A stretch of DNA of 64,000 nucleotides from Xiashengella succiniciproducens (GCF_023674465.1 NZ_CP098400.1:1178001-1242000), one strand, 5' to 3'; shown: positions 36,381 through 45,904, counted from the stretch's first letter. Notes: generated by a model from the letters alone, not told the origin. Program-made: numbers and translations.

Positions 36381-37632
36381 GAAGAATAAACGAATACCCG
36401 AATTGCGTTTCCCTGAATTCTCAGAAAATTGGGAGATCAGTTCAGTGTCGGATATATGTGATGTTTACAGAGGTGGTACATTTTCTAAAGCCGATATGGA
36501 TGATAATGGTTCGGAGCCTTGTATTCATTATGGAGAATTGTTTACAAAATATAACGAAGTAATTTCAGACATCTATTCAAAAACAAATAAAAGCGAAGGG
36601 TTCAAAAGTGAAGTTGGAGATATTTTAATGCCGAGTTCTGATGTAACACCAGATGGATTAGCAAAAGCATCAGCTATAATGCTTGATAATGTTGTTTTGG
36701 GTGGGGATATGAATATTCTTAGACCGAAAAAAAGTTATAATTCAATTTTTCTAAGTTATTTACTAAATCATTCCAAAAGAGAAATTATTAAATTAGTTTC
36801 TGGAACGACTGTAAAGCACATTTACCCAAGTCAAATCATTACTTGTCAATTACCAATAGTTAATAACAAGTCAGAGCAACAAAAAATAGCATCTTGCCTT
36901 TCATCTTTAGATGATTTGATTGAATCCCACAACCAAAAGTTGGATCTGCTCAAAGCCCACAAAAAAGGACTGATGCAAAACCTTTTTCCACAACAGGGCG
37001 AAAAAGTGCCAAAATTGAGGTTTAAGGAGTTTGAGAAAGACGGGGAGTGGGAAGAAAAATCACTTGACGAAGTATGTAAACTTGTTAGAGGGCCTTTCGG
37101 AGGTGAATTGAAAAAGGAAATATTTGTAAAAGAAGGATATGCTGTTTATGAGCAATCACACGCGATTTATAGTGATTTTAGTTCTTTTAGATATTATATA
37201 GATGAAGATAAATTCTCAGAATTAAAGAGATTTTCTGTTAAGTCTGGTGATTTAATTATGAGTTGTTCTGGTACAATGGGAAAGTTTGCTATTATACCAC
37301 AAGATTATAAAAATGGAGTAATTAATCAAGCACTTTTGAAGTTGACAGTCAAAAAAGGTTATGACAATTTGTTTATCAAAATCACATTAGAAACTGAAAA
37401 CAACCAAAATAATTTATTATCACAATCGGCTGGTGGAGCTATTAAAAATGTTGTATCGGTTTCACAAATTAAAGAGTTACGATTACAAATACCAAGTATT
37501 AATGAACAACAAAAAATTGCTTCTTGTCTTTCTGCATTAGATGAACTTATAACTGAACAGGCTAAAAAAATAGAACAATTGAAACAGCACAAAAAGGGAT
37601 TAATGCAAGGTTTGTTTCCGAAAATTGATTAG
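36373..37632 (+). CDS. hsdS: type I restriction specificity subunit
   Basis: A 419-residue protein with two target-recognition domains, each followed by a conserved helical spacer. The first spacer is EQQKIASCLSSLDDLIESH (about 173-191) and the second EQQKIASCLSALDELITEQ (about 377-395); each ends in a KKGLMQ.LFP motif. The two recognition domains differ from one another, so the target is bipartite. It directs both methylation and cutting. hsdR precedes with an 8-base overlap and prrC follows after 2 bases. Confidence 0.93.
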   Translation: MSKKNKRIPELRFPEFSENWEISSVSDICDVYRGGTFSKADMDDNGSEPCIHYGELFTKYNEVISDIYSKTNKSEGFKSEVGDILMPSSDVTPDGLAKASAIMLDNVVLGGDMNILRPKKSYNSIFLSYLLNHSKREIIKLVSGTTVKHIYPSQIITCQLPIVNNKSEQQKIASCLSSLDDLIESHNQKLDLLKAHKKGLMQNLFPQQGEKVPKLRFKEFEKDGEWEEKSLDEVCKLVRGPFGGELKKEIFVKEGYAVYEQSHAIYSDFSSFRYYIDEDKFSELKRFSVKSGDLIMSCSGTMGKFAIIPQDYKNGVINQALLKLTVKKGYDNLFIKITLETENNQNNLLSQSAGGAIKNVVSVSQIKELRLQIPSINEQQKIASCLSALDELITEQAKKIEQLKQHKKGLMQGLFPKID

Positions 37633-37634
37633 AA

Positions 37635-38813
37635 ATGAGTATAATAACTAAATTTTCAAACCTTACTGAGATAGCTCAACATATCAGAAAAGACTTGATT
37701 GGAGACCACCGCCCAATGAAAGATTTAGTATTGCTTTTTGCTCACAATGCTAGTGGCAAAACAAGACTGTCAATGGAATTCAAGCAAATAGGTAAAACTT
37801 TTGATGCTGATGGAAATGTAACAAGTCGTGATACTTTATATTTTAATGCTTTTACAGAAGATTTGTTTTCTTGGAACAATGATTTAGAAAATGATACTGA
37901 AAGAGAGTTAAAACTAAACTCTGATTCAGCGTTTTTTGATGGATTACGAGAATTAAATTTGAATTCGAAAATTGAATCTTTTCTAAACAACTACGTTGAT
38001 TTGAAATTTGATATTAATTACGATACATCAACAGTAACTTTTTCAAGGAGTATTATTGTTGAAGGTAATGAACAAACCATTCCAAATATTAAAATATCAA
38101 GAGGAGAAGAAACACTATTTATTTGGTGCTTTTTTCTCGCAATTTGTCAATTAGCTATTGATGAAGACCCTGCTTATAGTTGGGTTAAATACATATATGT
38201 GGATGACCCTATATCGTCACTAGATGAAAATAATGCTATTGCAATAGCTTGTGATTTAGCAAATTTGCTTACAAAAAAAGATAATAATGGTAAATTCGAG
38301 ATGTCAATCAAAACAGTAATTTCTACACATCATAGTTTATTTTTTAATGTGCTCTGTAATGAGTTTGGTAGAAAAGTAAAAAACAAAAAATATTTTTTAC
38401 ATAATAAAGGAGTTAATGGTTATTCATTACAAGATACAAATGACACTCCATTTTTTCATCACATAGCAACACTTAGTGAGCTAAAAAATATTGTCGAAAA
38501 ACAAGATTCCGATAATCCGCCCAAAATCTACACTTATCATTTTAATGCACTTAGAAGTATTTTAGAAAAAACTGCAACGTTTTTCGGTCACGATAAAATT
38601 GATGAATGTATCTATGGTTTAGAGGATGAAGTACTTTTTGATCGGGCATTACAATTATTTAGTCACGGTAAATATTCAATTTTCGATCCCGTGGAAATGA
38701 GTGATGACAGTAAAGACTTGTTTATAAGAATTTTTAATGGTTTTACAACCAAATATGATTTTTATTTTCCGCAGATATTTAACAACGATACTCAAACAGA
38801 AACAACAGCATAA
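37635..38813 (+). CDS. prrC: PrrC-type anticodon nuclease
   Basis: A 392-residue protein, close to the 396 residues of E. coli PrrC. The N-terminal ABC-type ATPase has AHNASGKT (36-43), the family motif YFNAFTEDLFSWNNDL (69-84), the signature SRGEE (155-159) and Walker B YVDDPISSLD (188-197). The C-terminal nuclease has the known catalytic triad as Arg307 and Glu311 in YHFNALRSILEKT and His344 in FSHGKYS. PrrC cleaves tRNA-Lys at the wobble position when a phage disables the type I enzyme that masks it. It lies between hsdS and hsdM, 2 bases after hsdS and overlapping hsdM by one base, so its synthesis is tied to that complex. Confidence 0.88.
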   Translation: MSIITKFSNLTEIAQHIRKDLIGDHRPMKDLVLLFAHNASGKTRLSMEFKQIGKTFDADGNVTSRDTLYFNAFTEDLFSWNNDLENDTERELKLNSDSAFFDGLRELNLNSKIESFLNNYVDLKFDINYDTSTVTFSRSIIVEGNEQTIPNIKISRGEETLFIWCFFLAICQLAIDEDPAYSWVKYIYVDDPISSLDENNAIAIACDLANLLTKKDNNGKFEMSIKTVISTHHSLFFNVLCNEFGRKVKNKKYFLHNKGVNGYSLQDTNDTPFFHHIATLSELKNIVEKQDSDNPPKIYTYHFNALRSILEKTATFFGHDKIDECIYGLEDEVLFDRALQLFSHGKYSIFDPVEMSDDSKDLFIRIFNGFTTKYDFYFPQIFNNDTQTETTA

Positions 38814-40444
38814 TGACACAAAAAGAACAACATAAAAAACTTGGTGATACCCTTTGGAATATAGCTAATACTTTGCGAGGAGCGATGAATGCAGATGACT
38901 TTCGTGATTATATGCTATCATTTCTTTTCCTCCGGTATCTATCTTTCAATTACGAAGAAGCTGCAAAAAAAGAATTGGGTAAAGATTATCCCGAAAGCCC
39001 ATCTAAAGACAAAAGAGCAGATTTCAGGGTACCACCATCTTTAGAGATTTGGTATAAAAAAAACAAAGAAGATATTGCTGAATTTGAGGAACAGATGCGC
39101 CGGAAAGTACATTATGTTATTGAACCTAAATATCTGTGGAGCAATATTACAGAATTGGCTCGAACACAAAATGACAGTTTGTTGCAAACGCTTCAAGACG
39201 GTTTTCGCTATATTGAGAATAAGTCCTTTGACAGTGCTTTTCAAGGGCTGTTTTCTGAAATTAACTTGAATTCTGAGAAGCTTGGGAAGACCCCAAAAGA
39301 GAGAAACGATAAACTTTGCACAATCATCCAAAAAATTGCAGAAGGTATTGCCGATTTTTCTACGGACACCGACACGCTTGGTGATGCTTATGAGTATTTG
39401 ATTGGAAAATTTGCTGCCGGCTCGGGTAAAAAAGCAGGTGAATTTTATACACCTCAACAGATTTCAACCATTCTCTCCCAAATTGTTTTATTGGATTCAC
39501 AAGACCCAGCAACAGGCTTAAAGTCTAAACTGGACAAAGTTCTTGATTTTGCTTGTGGTTCGGGTTCTTTGCTTTTAAATGTACGCCAAAGAATGAAAGA
39601 CCATAATGGAACAATCGGAAAAATTTATGGACAAGAAAAGAATGTAACCACATACAATCTAGCACGGATGAATATGTTGTTGCACGGAATGAAAGATACC
39701 GAGTTTGAGATATTTCACGGTGATACATTACTCAATCAATGGGAGTTATTAAATGAATTGAATCCTTCTAAAAAAATAGAATTTGATGCTATTTTAGCCA
39801 ATCCACCTTTTAGTTTGCGTTGGGAGCCAAACGATACGTTGGCTGAAGATTTTCGTTTTAAGAGTTACGGCTTAGCTCCTAAGTCTGCAGCTGATTTTGC
39901 ATTTTTATTGCACGGTTTTCATTTTTTAAAAGATGGCGGGACAATGGCAATTATTTTGCCGCACGGAGTATTATTCCGTGGCGGTGCAGAGGAACGTATC
40001 CGTAAAAAGTTGCTAAAAGACAATAATATCGATACAATTATTGGATTGCCTTCTAATTTGTTTTATTCAACAGGTATTCCGGTTTGTATCTTGGTTTTAA
40101 AGAAATGCAAGAAAGAAGATGATGTTTTGTTTGTAAATGCCAGTGAGCATTTTGATAAAGAAAAAAGACAAAACAGCTTAAGTGATGAACACATTAAAAC
40201 AATCGTAGAAACTTATAAATTCCGACAAGAAAGAGAACGTTATTCTCGTAGAGTTTCAATGGAAGAAATAAAGTTGAACGACTATAATCTTAACATTTCA
40301 AGATATGTGAGTACAGCTATTGAAGAAGCGAAAATCGATTTAAAAGAGGTTAATCTAAAATTAGCTACTATTAATGAAAGTATAAAGATAAATTCAGAAA
40401 AACATAACGAATTTCTGAAAGAGTTGGGACTGGATATTATATGA
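38813..40444 (+). CDS. hsdM: type I restriction methyltransferase subunit
   Basis: A 543-residue N6-adenine methyltransferase. The N-terminal helical domain contains MLSFLFLRYLS, the SAM site is VLDFACGSGSLLLNV (about 243-257), and the catalytic motif is ILANPPFSLRW (about 325-335). With two HsdS contacts it methylates the recognition site and forms the core on which HsdR and PrrC sit. It is the last gene of the operon; a 14-bp hairpin terminator lies 60 bases downstream, before the tRNA. Confidence 0.95.
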   Translation: MTQKEQHKKLGDTLWNIANTLRGAMNADDFRDYMLSFLFLRYLSFNYEEAAKKELGKDYPESPSKDKRADFRVPPSLEIWYKKNKEDIAEFEEQMRRKVHYVIEPKYLWSNITELARTQNDSLLQTLQDGFRYIENKSFDSAFQGLFSEINLNSEKLGKTPKERNDKLCTIIQKIAEGIADFSTDTDTLGDAYEYLIGKFAAGSGKKAGEFYTPQQISTILSQIVLLDSQDPATGLKSKLDKVLDFACGSGSLLLNVRQRMKDHNGTIGKIYGQEKNVTTYNLARMNMLLHGMKDTEFEIFHGDTLLNQWELLNELNPSKKIEFDAILANPPFSLRWEPNDTLAEDFRFKSYGLAPKSAADFAFLLHGFHFLKDGGTMAIILPHGVLFRGGAEERIRKKLLKDNNIDTIIGLPSNLFYSTGIPVCILVLKKCKKEDDVLFVNASEHFDKEKRQNSLSDEHIKTIVETYKFRQERERYSRRVSMEEIKLNDYNLNISRYVSTAIEEAKIDLKEVNLKLATINESIKINSEKHNEFLKELGLDII

Positions 40445-40504
40445 ATTGTTGTTGAGAAAACAGTTGACAAATAGGTTGAATTCAATTGTGTTCTGGGTGT
40501 AATA

Positions 40505-40542
40505 AAGGGTGTAAATCACGCAACTCGTTGATTTACACCCTT
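40505..40542. terminator. terminator between hsdM and tRNA-Ser
   Basis: Perfect 14-bp stem (40505-40518 with 40529-40542) and a 10-base loop. It can end both the plus-strand hsd transcript and the minus-strand tRNA transcript. Confidence 0.7.
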
Positions 40543-40546
40543 GTTT

Positions 40547-40632
<86 letters not shown>

Positions 40633-40837
40633 TGATTGCGTCTGCAAAATTAGGTGTTTTCAGCAATCTTCAAAACATTTTGGCCAAATAATTTAATGGT
40701 TGGAGTTCTCTTTTTTCTTTCTTGCTTAAAATGAGCAGGAACCGTGTCCACTCTGCCTTACATGGTACTCATGTTTGAGCGGGCTTACAGATCTCGACAG
40801 GTAAAGAAGAGGAGGTGTTATGCACTGCTAAGTGTTT

Positions 40838-42247
40838 CTATACCGGAGCACCTGTGATCCGACCAGCGAGCTGCAATTCACTTTTTTCAATTAGTTGCTT
40901 TGCTATCTGGGTTCCCTGCTTGATTCTGTCAGCCATTCCTATGCCGTCTCGCAGGTTACCACCGATGATAAGGCCCGGAAACTGTGACTCGATCCTGGCT
41001 ATAGTATCAAGACGTTTGCCTGTGCTTACACCATACTGAGGTATGGCATGGGTGTGACGAAAGACCTTGATAAGGTCAGGTTCCTGATTACAAATAAGCA
41101 TCATGCACCTCAACTCTTCCATTACCATATCCTTAATCGTAGCATCGTCCAGATCGACGATTCCTGGATTCCGCACTCCGCCAAGGAATACCGAAAGGAT
41201 GGCACCACCTTCGGGAGCTCTGTTATTAAGGAATGCCGACGGAAAGAGTACTCCAAGTATCTTTCTGTTTTCCTTACTGGGAACCAGTCCACCAAAGGCC
41301 CTCAACGGGATTCCACGCCAATTTTTAAACCCTACTGCTACCTGTACAACTCTGGCATAAAGCAAATCACTGATGGTTGCCTTTTCCTCACTGTTGAGGA
41401 AGGGCAGGATGGAAGGCACTTCGTGAGCTCCAGTGGTTGTTATAACAACATCTTCCCTGAGTTCATGGCTTATGCCATCTTGCACATAGGAAATTGAGAA
41501 AAGACCGTCCTTTGGATATACGCTAAGCTTCTCACAGTTGAATACGAAGGAATCCTCTCCGATTTCCCTTACGAGGGCATTGGTCAGATTTTCAAGTCCA
41601 CCTTCTATTGAGAAAAGCTGCTTTGTTACCTTCTTTTGCTCTTCAGTTCTGGGTTCTTTTGCTTTTTTGATGCTACCTTTTATAAAACTGCCATATTCCT
41701 GTTCGAGTCTGTAGAGTTTGGGCATAGCATAACGGGTAACCAGTCGTGAAGGGTCTCCGGCATATATTCCCAGGATAAAGGGATCAACTGCATAGTCCAG
41801 GAAACTATCTCCCAGACGTCGCCTGACCAGTTTATCGAGGGTCTCGTTGGGATCCGTGCCTTTCTTGCGGAAAGGCTCGAGCAGGATTCTGAATTTGTCT
41901 TTCCATTGGAAAAGGGGAGTGCTTACTCCGTCCTTCAGCCCACCGGGCAGGGCGTGCCAGCGACATTTCTTCCAGATAAGTCGTCTTTTTGCCTCTTCAT
42001 TGGCAGGTTCAAACCTAAACGGTTCGGGCAGTCTCTCAAACAGTTCAACCACCTCGGGTTGGGAAACAACCCCTGTATTTGGTCCACTTTCGAATATAAA
42101 GCCGTTTTCCCGGAAGGTCCTTATAGATCCTCCGGCCTGACTGTCTCGCTCCAAAATCGTGATAGTCCAGCCAGCCTTCCTTAAATAATAAGCTGCAGTA
42201 AGTCCGGTAATTCCGGCTCCTATTATTACAGCCGATTTTTCACTCAT
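40838..42247 (-). CDS. hemY: protoporphyrinogen oxidase, FAD type
   Basis: A 469-residue flavoprotein. It opens with a Rossmann FAD motif (SAVIIGAGITGLTAAYYLRKAGW, in residues 4-26) and a GGSIRTF flavin loop. It has DPFILGIYAGDPSRLVTRYAMPKL in the middle and ends with the FAD motif PGLIIGGNLRDGIGMADRIKQG. It oxidises protoporphyrinogen IX (or coproporphyrinogen III in the alternative pathway) at the membrane. It follows hemN on the same strand with a 55-base gap. The gene is also called hemG in Bacteroides. Confidence 0.88.
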   Translation of the reverse strand: MSEKSAVIIGAGITGLTAAYYLRKAGWTITILERDSQAGGSIRTFRENGFIFESGPNTGVVSQPEVVELFERLPEPFRFEPANEEAKRRLIWKKCRWHALPGGLKDGVSTPLFQWKDKFRILLEPFRKKGTDPNETLDKLVRRRLGDSFLDYAVDPFILGIYAGDPSRLVTRYAMPKLYRLEQEYGSFIKGSIKKAKEPRTEEQKKVTKQLFSIEGGLENLTNALVREIGEDSFVFNCEKLSVYPKDGLFSISYVQDGISHELREDVVITTTGAHEVPSILPFLNSEEKATISDLLYARVVQVAVGFKNWRGIPLRAFGGLVPSKENRKILGVLFPSAFLNNRAPEGGAILSVFLGGVRNPGIVDLDDATIKDMVMEELRCMMLICNQEPDLIKVFRHTHAIPQYGVSTGKRLDTIARIESQFPGLIIGGNLRDGIGMADRIKQGTQIAKQLIEKSELQLAGRITGAPV

Positions 42248-42302
42248 GGATCATTATTTTCAATTATAAACAGTCAAAAAACCTTTTAGTTTGCTTGAGT
42301 TC

Positions 42303-43676
42303 CTAGATGCTTTTAGAAAATTGCTTCTTGTCCTTGTTGAGATTGGGATCCAGTTCGGCAGCAATATTCCTTATTATAAAGCGCCCCGGTTCTGTTACCT
42401 TAAGTCCTGCCTCGCTAATCTCAAGTAACCCGTCTTCCACAAAATCCTTCATCCTGTCGGGCGAAAAGCCTGTCACTTCCTTGATGTTGTCTGCAGTGCA
42501 GTCAAAATGGGCCGCTACCTCGGCCCATTCAAGGCGGTCATTGCACATCAGGTTTGATATTACTTCCCCGATTATCATTTCTTCCCGGCTCAGTATATAG
42601 CCCTTTTCTGTGGCATATCTGCCTGCGTTGATGAGGCTAATATATTCATCGACATTCTTGACGTTTTGTGCGTAACAGTTGTATAGCTGACTGATGGCCG
42701 ACATACCAAAGGCATAAACCTGACCTGTAGTCTCGCGGGTGCAATAGCCCTGGAAGTTACGGTGCAGTTTACCGTCTCTCAGCGCGATGCTCAGCGAATC
42801 ATCCTTCCGTGAGAAGTGATCCAGTCCGATAGCATCATACTCACCCGACGACATCATGATTGCATATGCTGCATCAAACATACCCAACTTGTCTCCAGCC
42901 CCGGGAAGACCTTCCTTTTCAAGTGCACTCTGATGAGGTTTTACCCATGGCACGTGTGCATACGAGAAGGTTACCAGTCTGTCGGGTTTTAGTTCCAAAG
43001 CCTTTCTAATAGTTGCAGAAAAGCTTTCGACAGTTTGGTGGGGAAGACCATAGATAAAGTCAAAATTAACCCCTGCCGAACGACTTCTAATATGTTCGGT
43101 AAGTGCATCTATGGAAGCAGCGGGGAGCTCACGATGAGCTGCCCGTAATACCTTATGGTCGAAATCCTGAATTCCGAGACTAATTCTATTGAAACCCATT
43201 CCAAACAAAGCATCCAGATAAGCGAGGCTGAGATGGGCTGGATTGCATTCTATTGCCGTTTCACAGGCCGGATCTATTTTAAAGATGGAGGATATAAGCT
43301 GCATTATTTCTCCAATCTGTTTTTCCGAGAGGGCATTTGGCGTACCACCTCCCCAGTGTATCTGGGTGACGGGGCGGGATAGGTCTATTTGCGAAGCCAC
43401 CATACGGATCTCCTTTTTAAGGGCATCCAGGTAACTGTCTATAAGGTCTCGTTGTCGAGTAATATGAGTGGTACATCCACAGTACAAACAAAGCCTGGGG
43501 CAAAAGGGTATATGTATGTATAGCGAGATGCTTTGTGGTTGTTTTTTATTGGATTCCTTAATACAGTTTACGTAGTCATATGCCGTGAAACCGCTGTGAA
43601 AACTGGTAGCGGGAGGGTAGCTGGTATAGCGCGGAAGCGCTTTTTCATACTTTTTAATAAGTTCTTTGTCAATCAT
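42303..43676 (-). CDS. hemN: oxygen-independent coproporphyrinogen III oxidase
   Basis: A 457-residue radical-SAM protein. The cluster motif is CPRLCLYCGC (about 58-67), followed by the glycine-rich HWGGGTPNAL motif that binds SAM and by SLGIQDFD. The GYCTRETTGQVYAFGMSAISQL segment and the C-terminal HemN domain separate true HemN from HemW-like proteins. It decarboxylates coproporphyrinogen III without oxygen, which suits an anaerobe or facultative organism. It runs into hemY on the same strand. Confidence 0.93.
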   Translation of the reverse strand: MIDKELIKKYEKALPRYTSYPPATSFHSGFTAYDYVNCIKESNKKQPQSISLYIHIPFCPRLCLYCGCTTHITRQRDLIDSYLDALKKEIRMVASQIDLSRPVTQIHWGGGTPNALSEKQIGEIMQLISSIFKIDPACETAIECNPAHLSLAYLDALFGMGFNRISLGIQDFDHKVLRAAHRELPAASIDALTEHIRSRSAGVNFDFIYGLPHQTVESFSATIRKALELKPDRLVTFSYAHVPWVKPHQSALEKEGLPGAGDKLGMFDAAYAIMMSSGEYDAIGLDHFSRKDDSLSIALRDGKLHRNFQGYCTRETTGQVYAFGMSAISQLYNCYAQNVKNVDEYISLINAGRYATEKGYILSREEMIIGEVISNLMCNDRLEWAEVAAHFDCTADNIKEVTGFSPDRMKDFVEDGLLEISEAGLKVTEPGRFIIRNIAAELDPNLNKDKKQFSKSI

Positions 43677-43737
43677 AATTCGAAATTTTGCCCCTTACGG
43701 CAGTCGTTCATACCATCATTTTTCTATGGGATAAATG

Positions 43738-43745
43738 CAAAATTA
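43738..43745 (-). promoter_or_regulatory. -7 box upstream of hemN
   Basis: TAATTTTG on the minus strand, an exact TAnnTTTG match 62 bases before the hemN ATG. Confidence 0.35.
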
Positions 43746-43810
43746 GTAATTTATACTTGGATAATCCGGATGTGTGGTCGAATTTTCAAAAAGCATATTT
43801 TGGGAGTTTG

Positions 43811-43830
43811 ACCCCCTAAAAAGAGGGGGT
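43811..43830. repeat. small GC hairpin between hemN and amt
   Basis: ACCCCCT/AGGGGGT with an AAAAAG loop, in the divergent control region of hemN and amt. Its role is unknown; it is not placed like a terminator for any gene. Confidence 0.4.
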
Positions 43831-43832
43831 GA

Positions 43833-43946
43833 GTATAGCAAAAAGCGAAAAATAAATGTAAACAACATATAAAAAAGAGGGGTGCATGATAAAAAAGGCA
43901 CAAAAACTATTTACAGTATCAAAATTGGTTTGTATGTTTGCTATAC
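43833..43946 (+). promoter_or_regulatory. amt promoter with a split 10-bp inverted repeat
   Basis: TTTA (43910-43913), a 19-base spacer and TATGTTTG (43933-43940) form a good Bacteroides promoter 38 bases before amt. GTATAGCAAA (43833-43842) and TTTGCTATAC (43937-43946) are a perfect inverted repeat 94 bases apart; the second copy overlaps the -7 box. Confidence 0.5.
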
Positions 43947-43978
43947 CTAATTAATCGTTAACTATAAACCTGTGAAAA

Positions 43979-45298
43979 ATGAAAAAGCGACTACTTGTGT
44001 TGATGCAGCTCTTGTTGATACCAATCCTGAGCTTTGCGTCTGAAGAAACCCCGATAGATACGGGTGTTACTGCGTGGATGATAACCTCCACAACTCTGGT
44101 GTTGCTCATGATTCCCGGACTTGCCTTGTTTTACGGAGGCCTTGTTAGGTCCAAGAACGTTTTGGGAACAATGATGCACAGCTTTGGCGCCATGGGAATT
44201 ATGACTATCCTGTGGATTGCAGTTGGTTACAGTATGAGTTTCGGATCCAATATACTTGGAGGCTGGATCGGCTGGAATCCCGACTACTTCTTTTTGAAAG
44301 GAATTGACGAAACTATATTGGATGCAGGTATTCCTGAATATGTATTCAGTATGTTCCAGGGTAAATTTGCCATCCTGACACCTGCACTTATAGCTGGAGC
44401 GTTTGCTGAGAGAGTCTCTTTTAAGGTTTACCTTCTCTTTATTGCACTCTGGGGTTTGTTTGTGTACAACCCGCTTTGTCACTGGGTATGGTCAGAAGGT
44501 GGTTTCCTTTACAACATGGGAGCAGCCGGTGCAATCGACTTTGCCGGTGGTACTGTAGTACACATTTCAGCTGGTGTTAGCGGTCTTGTAGCTGCACTAT
44601 TTATCGGATCACGCAGAGGTTTCCCCAAAGCTCAAATCCGTCCAAGCAACCTTGTTATGACTCTGTTTGGTGCAGGTCTTCTGTGGGTAGGTTGGTTTGG
44701 TTTCAACGCCGGTAGTAGTGTTGAAAGCGGACTGGCTACAGCTCAAGCTTTGACAGCTACTCAGATAGCAGCAGCAGCCGGTGCATTCGGATGGATGATC
44801 CTTGATTACATCTTCCTGAAAAAAGCAACTGCTCTTGGTTTTGCCTCAGGTATCCTTGCCGGTCTTGTTGCAATTACTCCTGCAGCAGGTGTAGTACAAC
44901 CCGTAGGTGCACTTGTTCTAGGATTCGTAGCTTCAGCTTTCTGTTACTATGCAATCCAACTTAAGGACAAACTTGGTTATGACGACAGCCTTGACGTATT
45001 CGGTATTCACGGTGTAGGTGGTATTGTAGGAGCTCTTTTGCTTACCTTCTTCATCAGAGATTCATGGATGGCTGATGCAAGTGAAGCTGCTGGTGGAAGC
45101 TGGTCAGTATGGCAACAGCTTGGAGTACAGGCTGCAGCAGTAGGCATCGCAATAGCTTACGCAGTTGTTGTAACCCTGGTGATTATGTATGTCCTCAAGG
45201 CATTCGGTGGACTAAGATCTTCTGAAAGACAAGAAATGGAAGGCCTTGACCGCTCATACCACGGTGAACGCGGATACGGTATGGTTAACCCTAATTAA
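43979..45298 (+). CDS. amt: ammonium transporter
   Basis: A 439-residue Amt/Mep/Rh channel with a signal sequence (residues 1-21) and eleven expected membrane helices. Seen are TTLVLLMIPGLALFYGGLVR, the pore histidine His168 in NPLCHWVWSEGG and its twin His344 in DVFGIHGVGG. It carries ammonium across the inner membrane. The PII protein gene follows after 18 bases, the usual amt-glnK pair, in which PII blocks the channel when nitrogen is plentiful. Confidence 0.94.
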   Translation: MKKRLLVLMQLLLIPILSFASEETPIDTGVTAWMITSTTLVLLMIPGLALFYGGLVRSKNVLGTMMHSFGAMGIMTILWIAVGYSMSFGSNILGGWIGWNPDYFFLKGIDETILDAGIPEYVFSMFQGKFAILTPALIAGAFAERVSFKVYLLFIALWGLFVYNPLCHWVWSEGGFLYNMGAAGAIDFAGGTVVHISAGVSGLVAALFIGSRRGFPKAQIRPSNLVMTLFGAGLLWVGWFGFNAGSSVESGLATAQALTATQIAAAAGAFGWMILDYIFLKKATALGFASGILAGLVAITPAAGVVQPVGALVLGFVASAFCYYAIQLKDKLGYDDSLDVFGIHGVGGIVGALLLTFFIRDSWMADASEAAGGSWSVWQQLGVQAAAVGIAIAYAVVVTLVIMYVLKAFGGLRSSERQEMEGLDRSYHGERGYGMVNPN

Positions 45299-45316
45299 TC
45301 TCTAAAACTCAGTTCC

Positions 45317-45667
45317 ATGAAATTAATAACAGCTATAATACGTGAATACCAGTTGGAAAAAGTACATGAGTCCCTGGTAAACGCCGGGATCACTCGGATC
45401 ACAGTAGGAAGAGTTTCCGGCCACGGAGTACAAAAGAGGGAAGAGTTCTATCGCGGAAAGCGAGTGCTTCCCAACCTTACTCCAAGTATGCGAATTGAGA
45501 TCGCCGTTAATGACGAGTTTGTTGAAACAACAATAGATGCCATAATAACCGGCGCACGTACTACTAAAAGTGTCGAAGGTGAAGTCGGTGATGGCAAGAT
45601 CTTTATTACCCCGCTTGAGGAGTGCATTCGCATCCGTACAGGTGAAAGGGGTGGAATAGCGATCTAA
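45317..45667 (+). CDS. glnK: PII nitrogen regulatory protein
   Basis: A 116-residue PII protein with the B-loop (GDGKIFITPLEE, about 94-105) and C-terminal IRIRTGERG. The T-loop is unusual: VQKREEFYRGKRVLPNLTPS keeps Tyr45 in FYRG, but the residue aligned with the uridylylated Tyr51 of E. coli is a valine. Control by uridylylation is therefore unlikely; ligand binding (ATP/ADP, 2-oxoglutarate) may suffice. Its gene position says it regulates Amt. Confidence 0.9.
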   Translation: MKLITAIIREYQLEKVHESLVNAGITRITVGRVSGHGVQKREEFYRGKRVLPNLTPSMRIEIAVNDEFVETTIDAIITGARTTKSVEGEVGDGKIFITPLEECIRIRTGERGGIAI

Positions 45668-45695
45668 ACCTAATTTTGCCTCCTAATTTCAAGAT

Positions 45696-45728
45696 AAACA
45701 GGGTGATCCGAACGCGGACACCCTGTTT
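45696..45728 (+). terminator. terminator after amt-glnK
   Basis: 10-bp stem AAACAGGGTG/CACCCTGTTT with an inner TCC/GGA extension, followed by a T. It lies 29 bases after the glnK stop. Confidence 0.8.
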
Positions 45729-45904
45729 TGCTATAGAGAGATATGTATATCTCGTGGAGAGTATTCTGTTATTGTGCTACAACTTGAGGTACTTTTGCAA
45801 TAAATGGGGCACTCTTTAGATGAGTAAATAGATAAAGGGTTCCAGAAATAATACTGTCAGATGAGATTACATCGTGAAGATGTCTTCTTTTAGGCACAGG
45901 TCTG

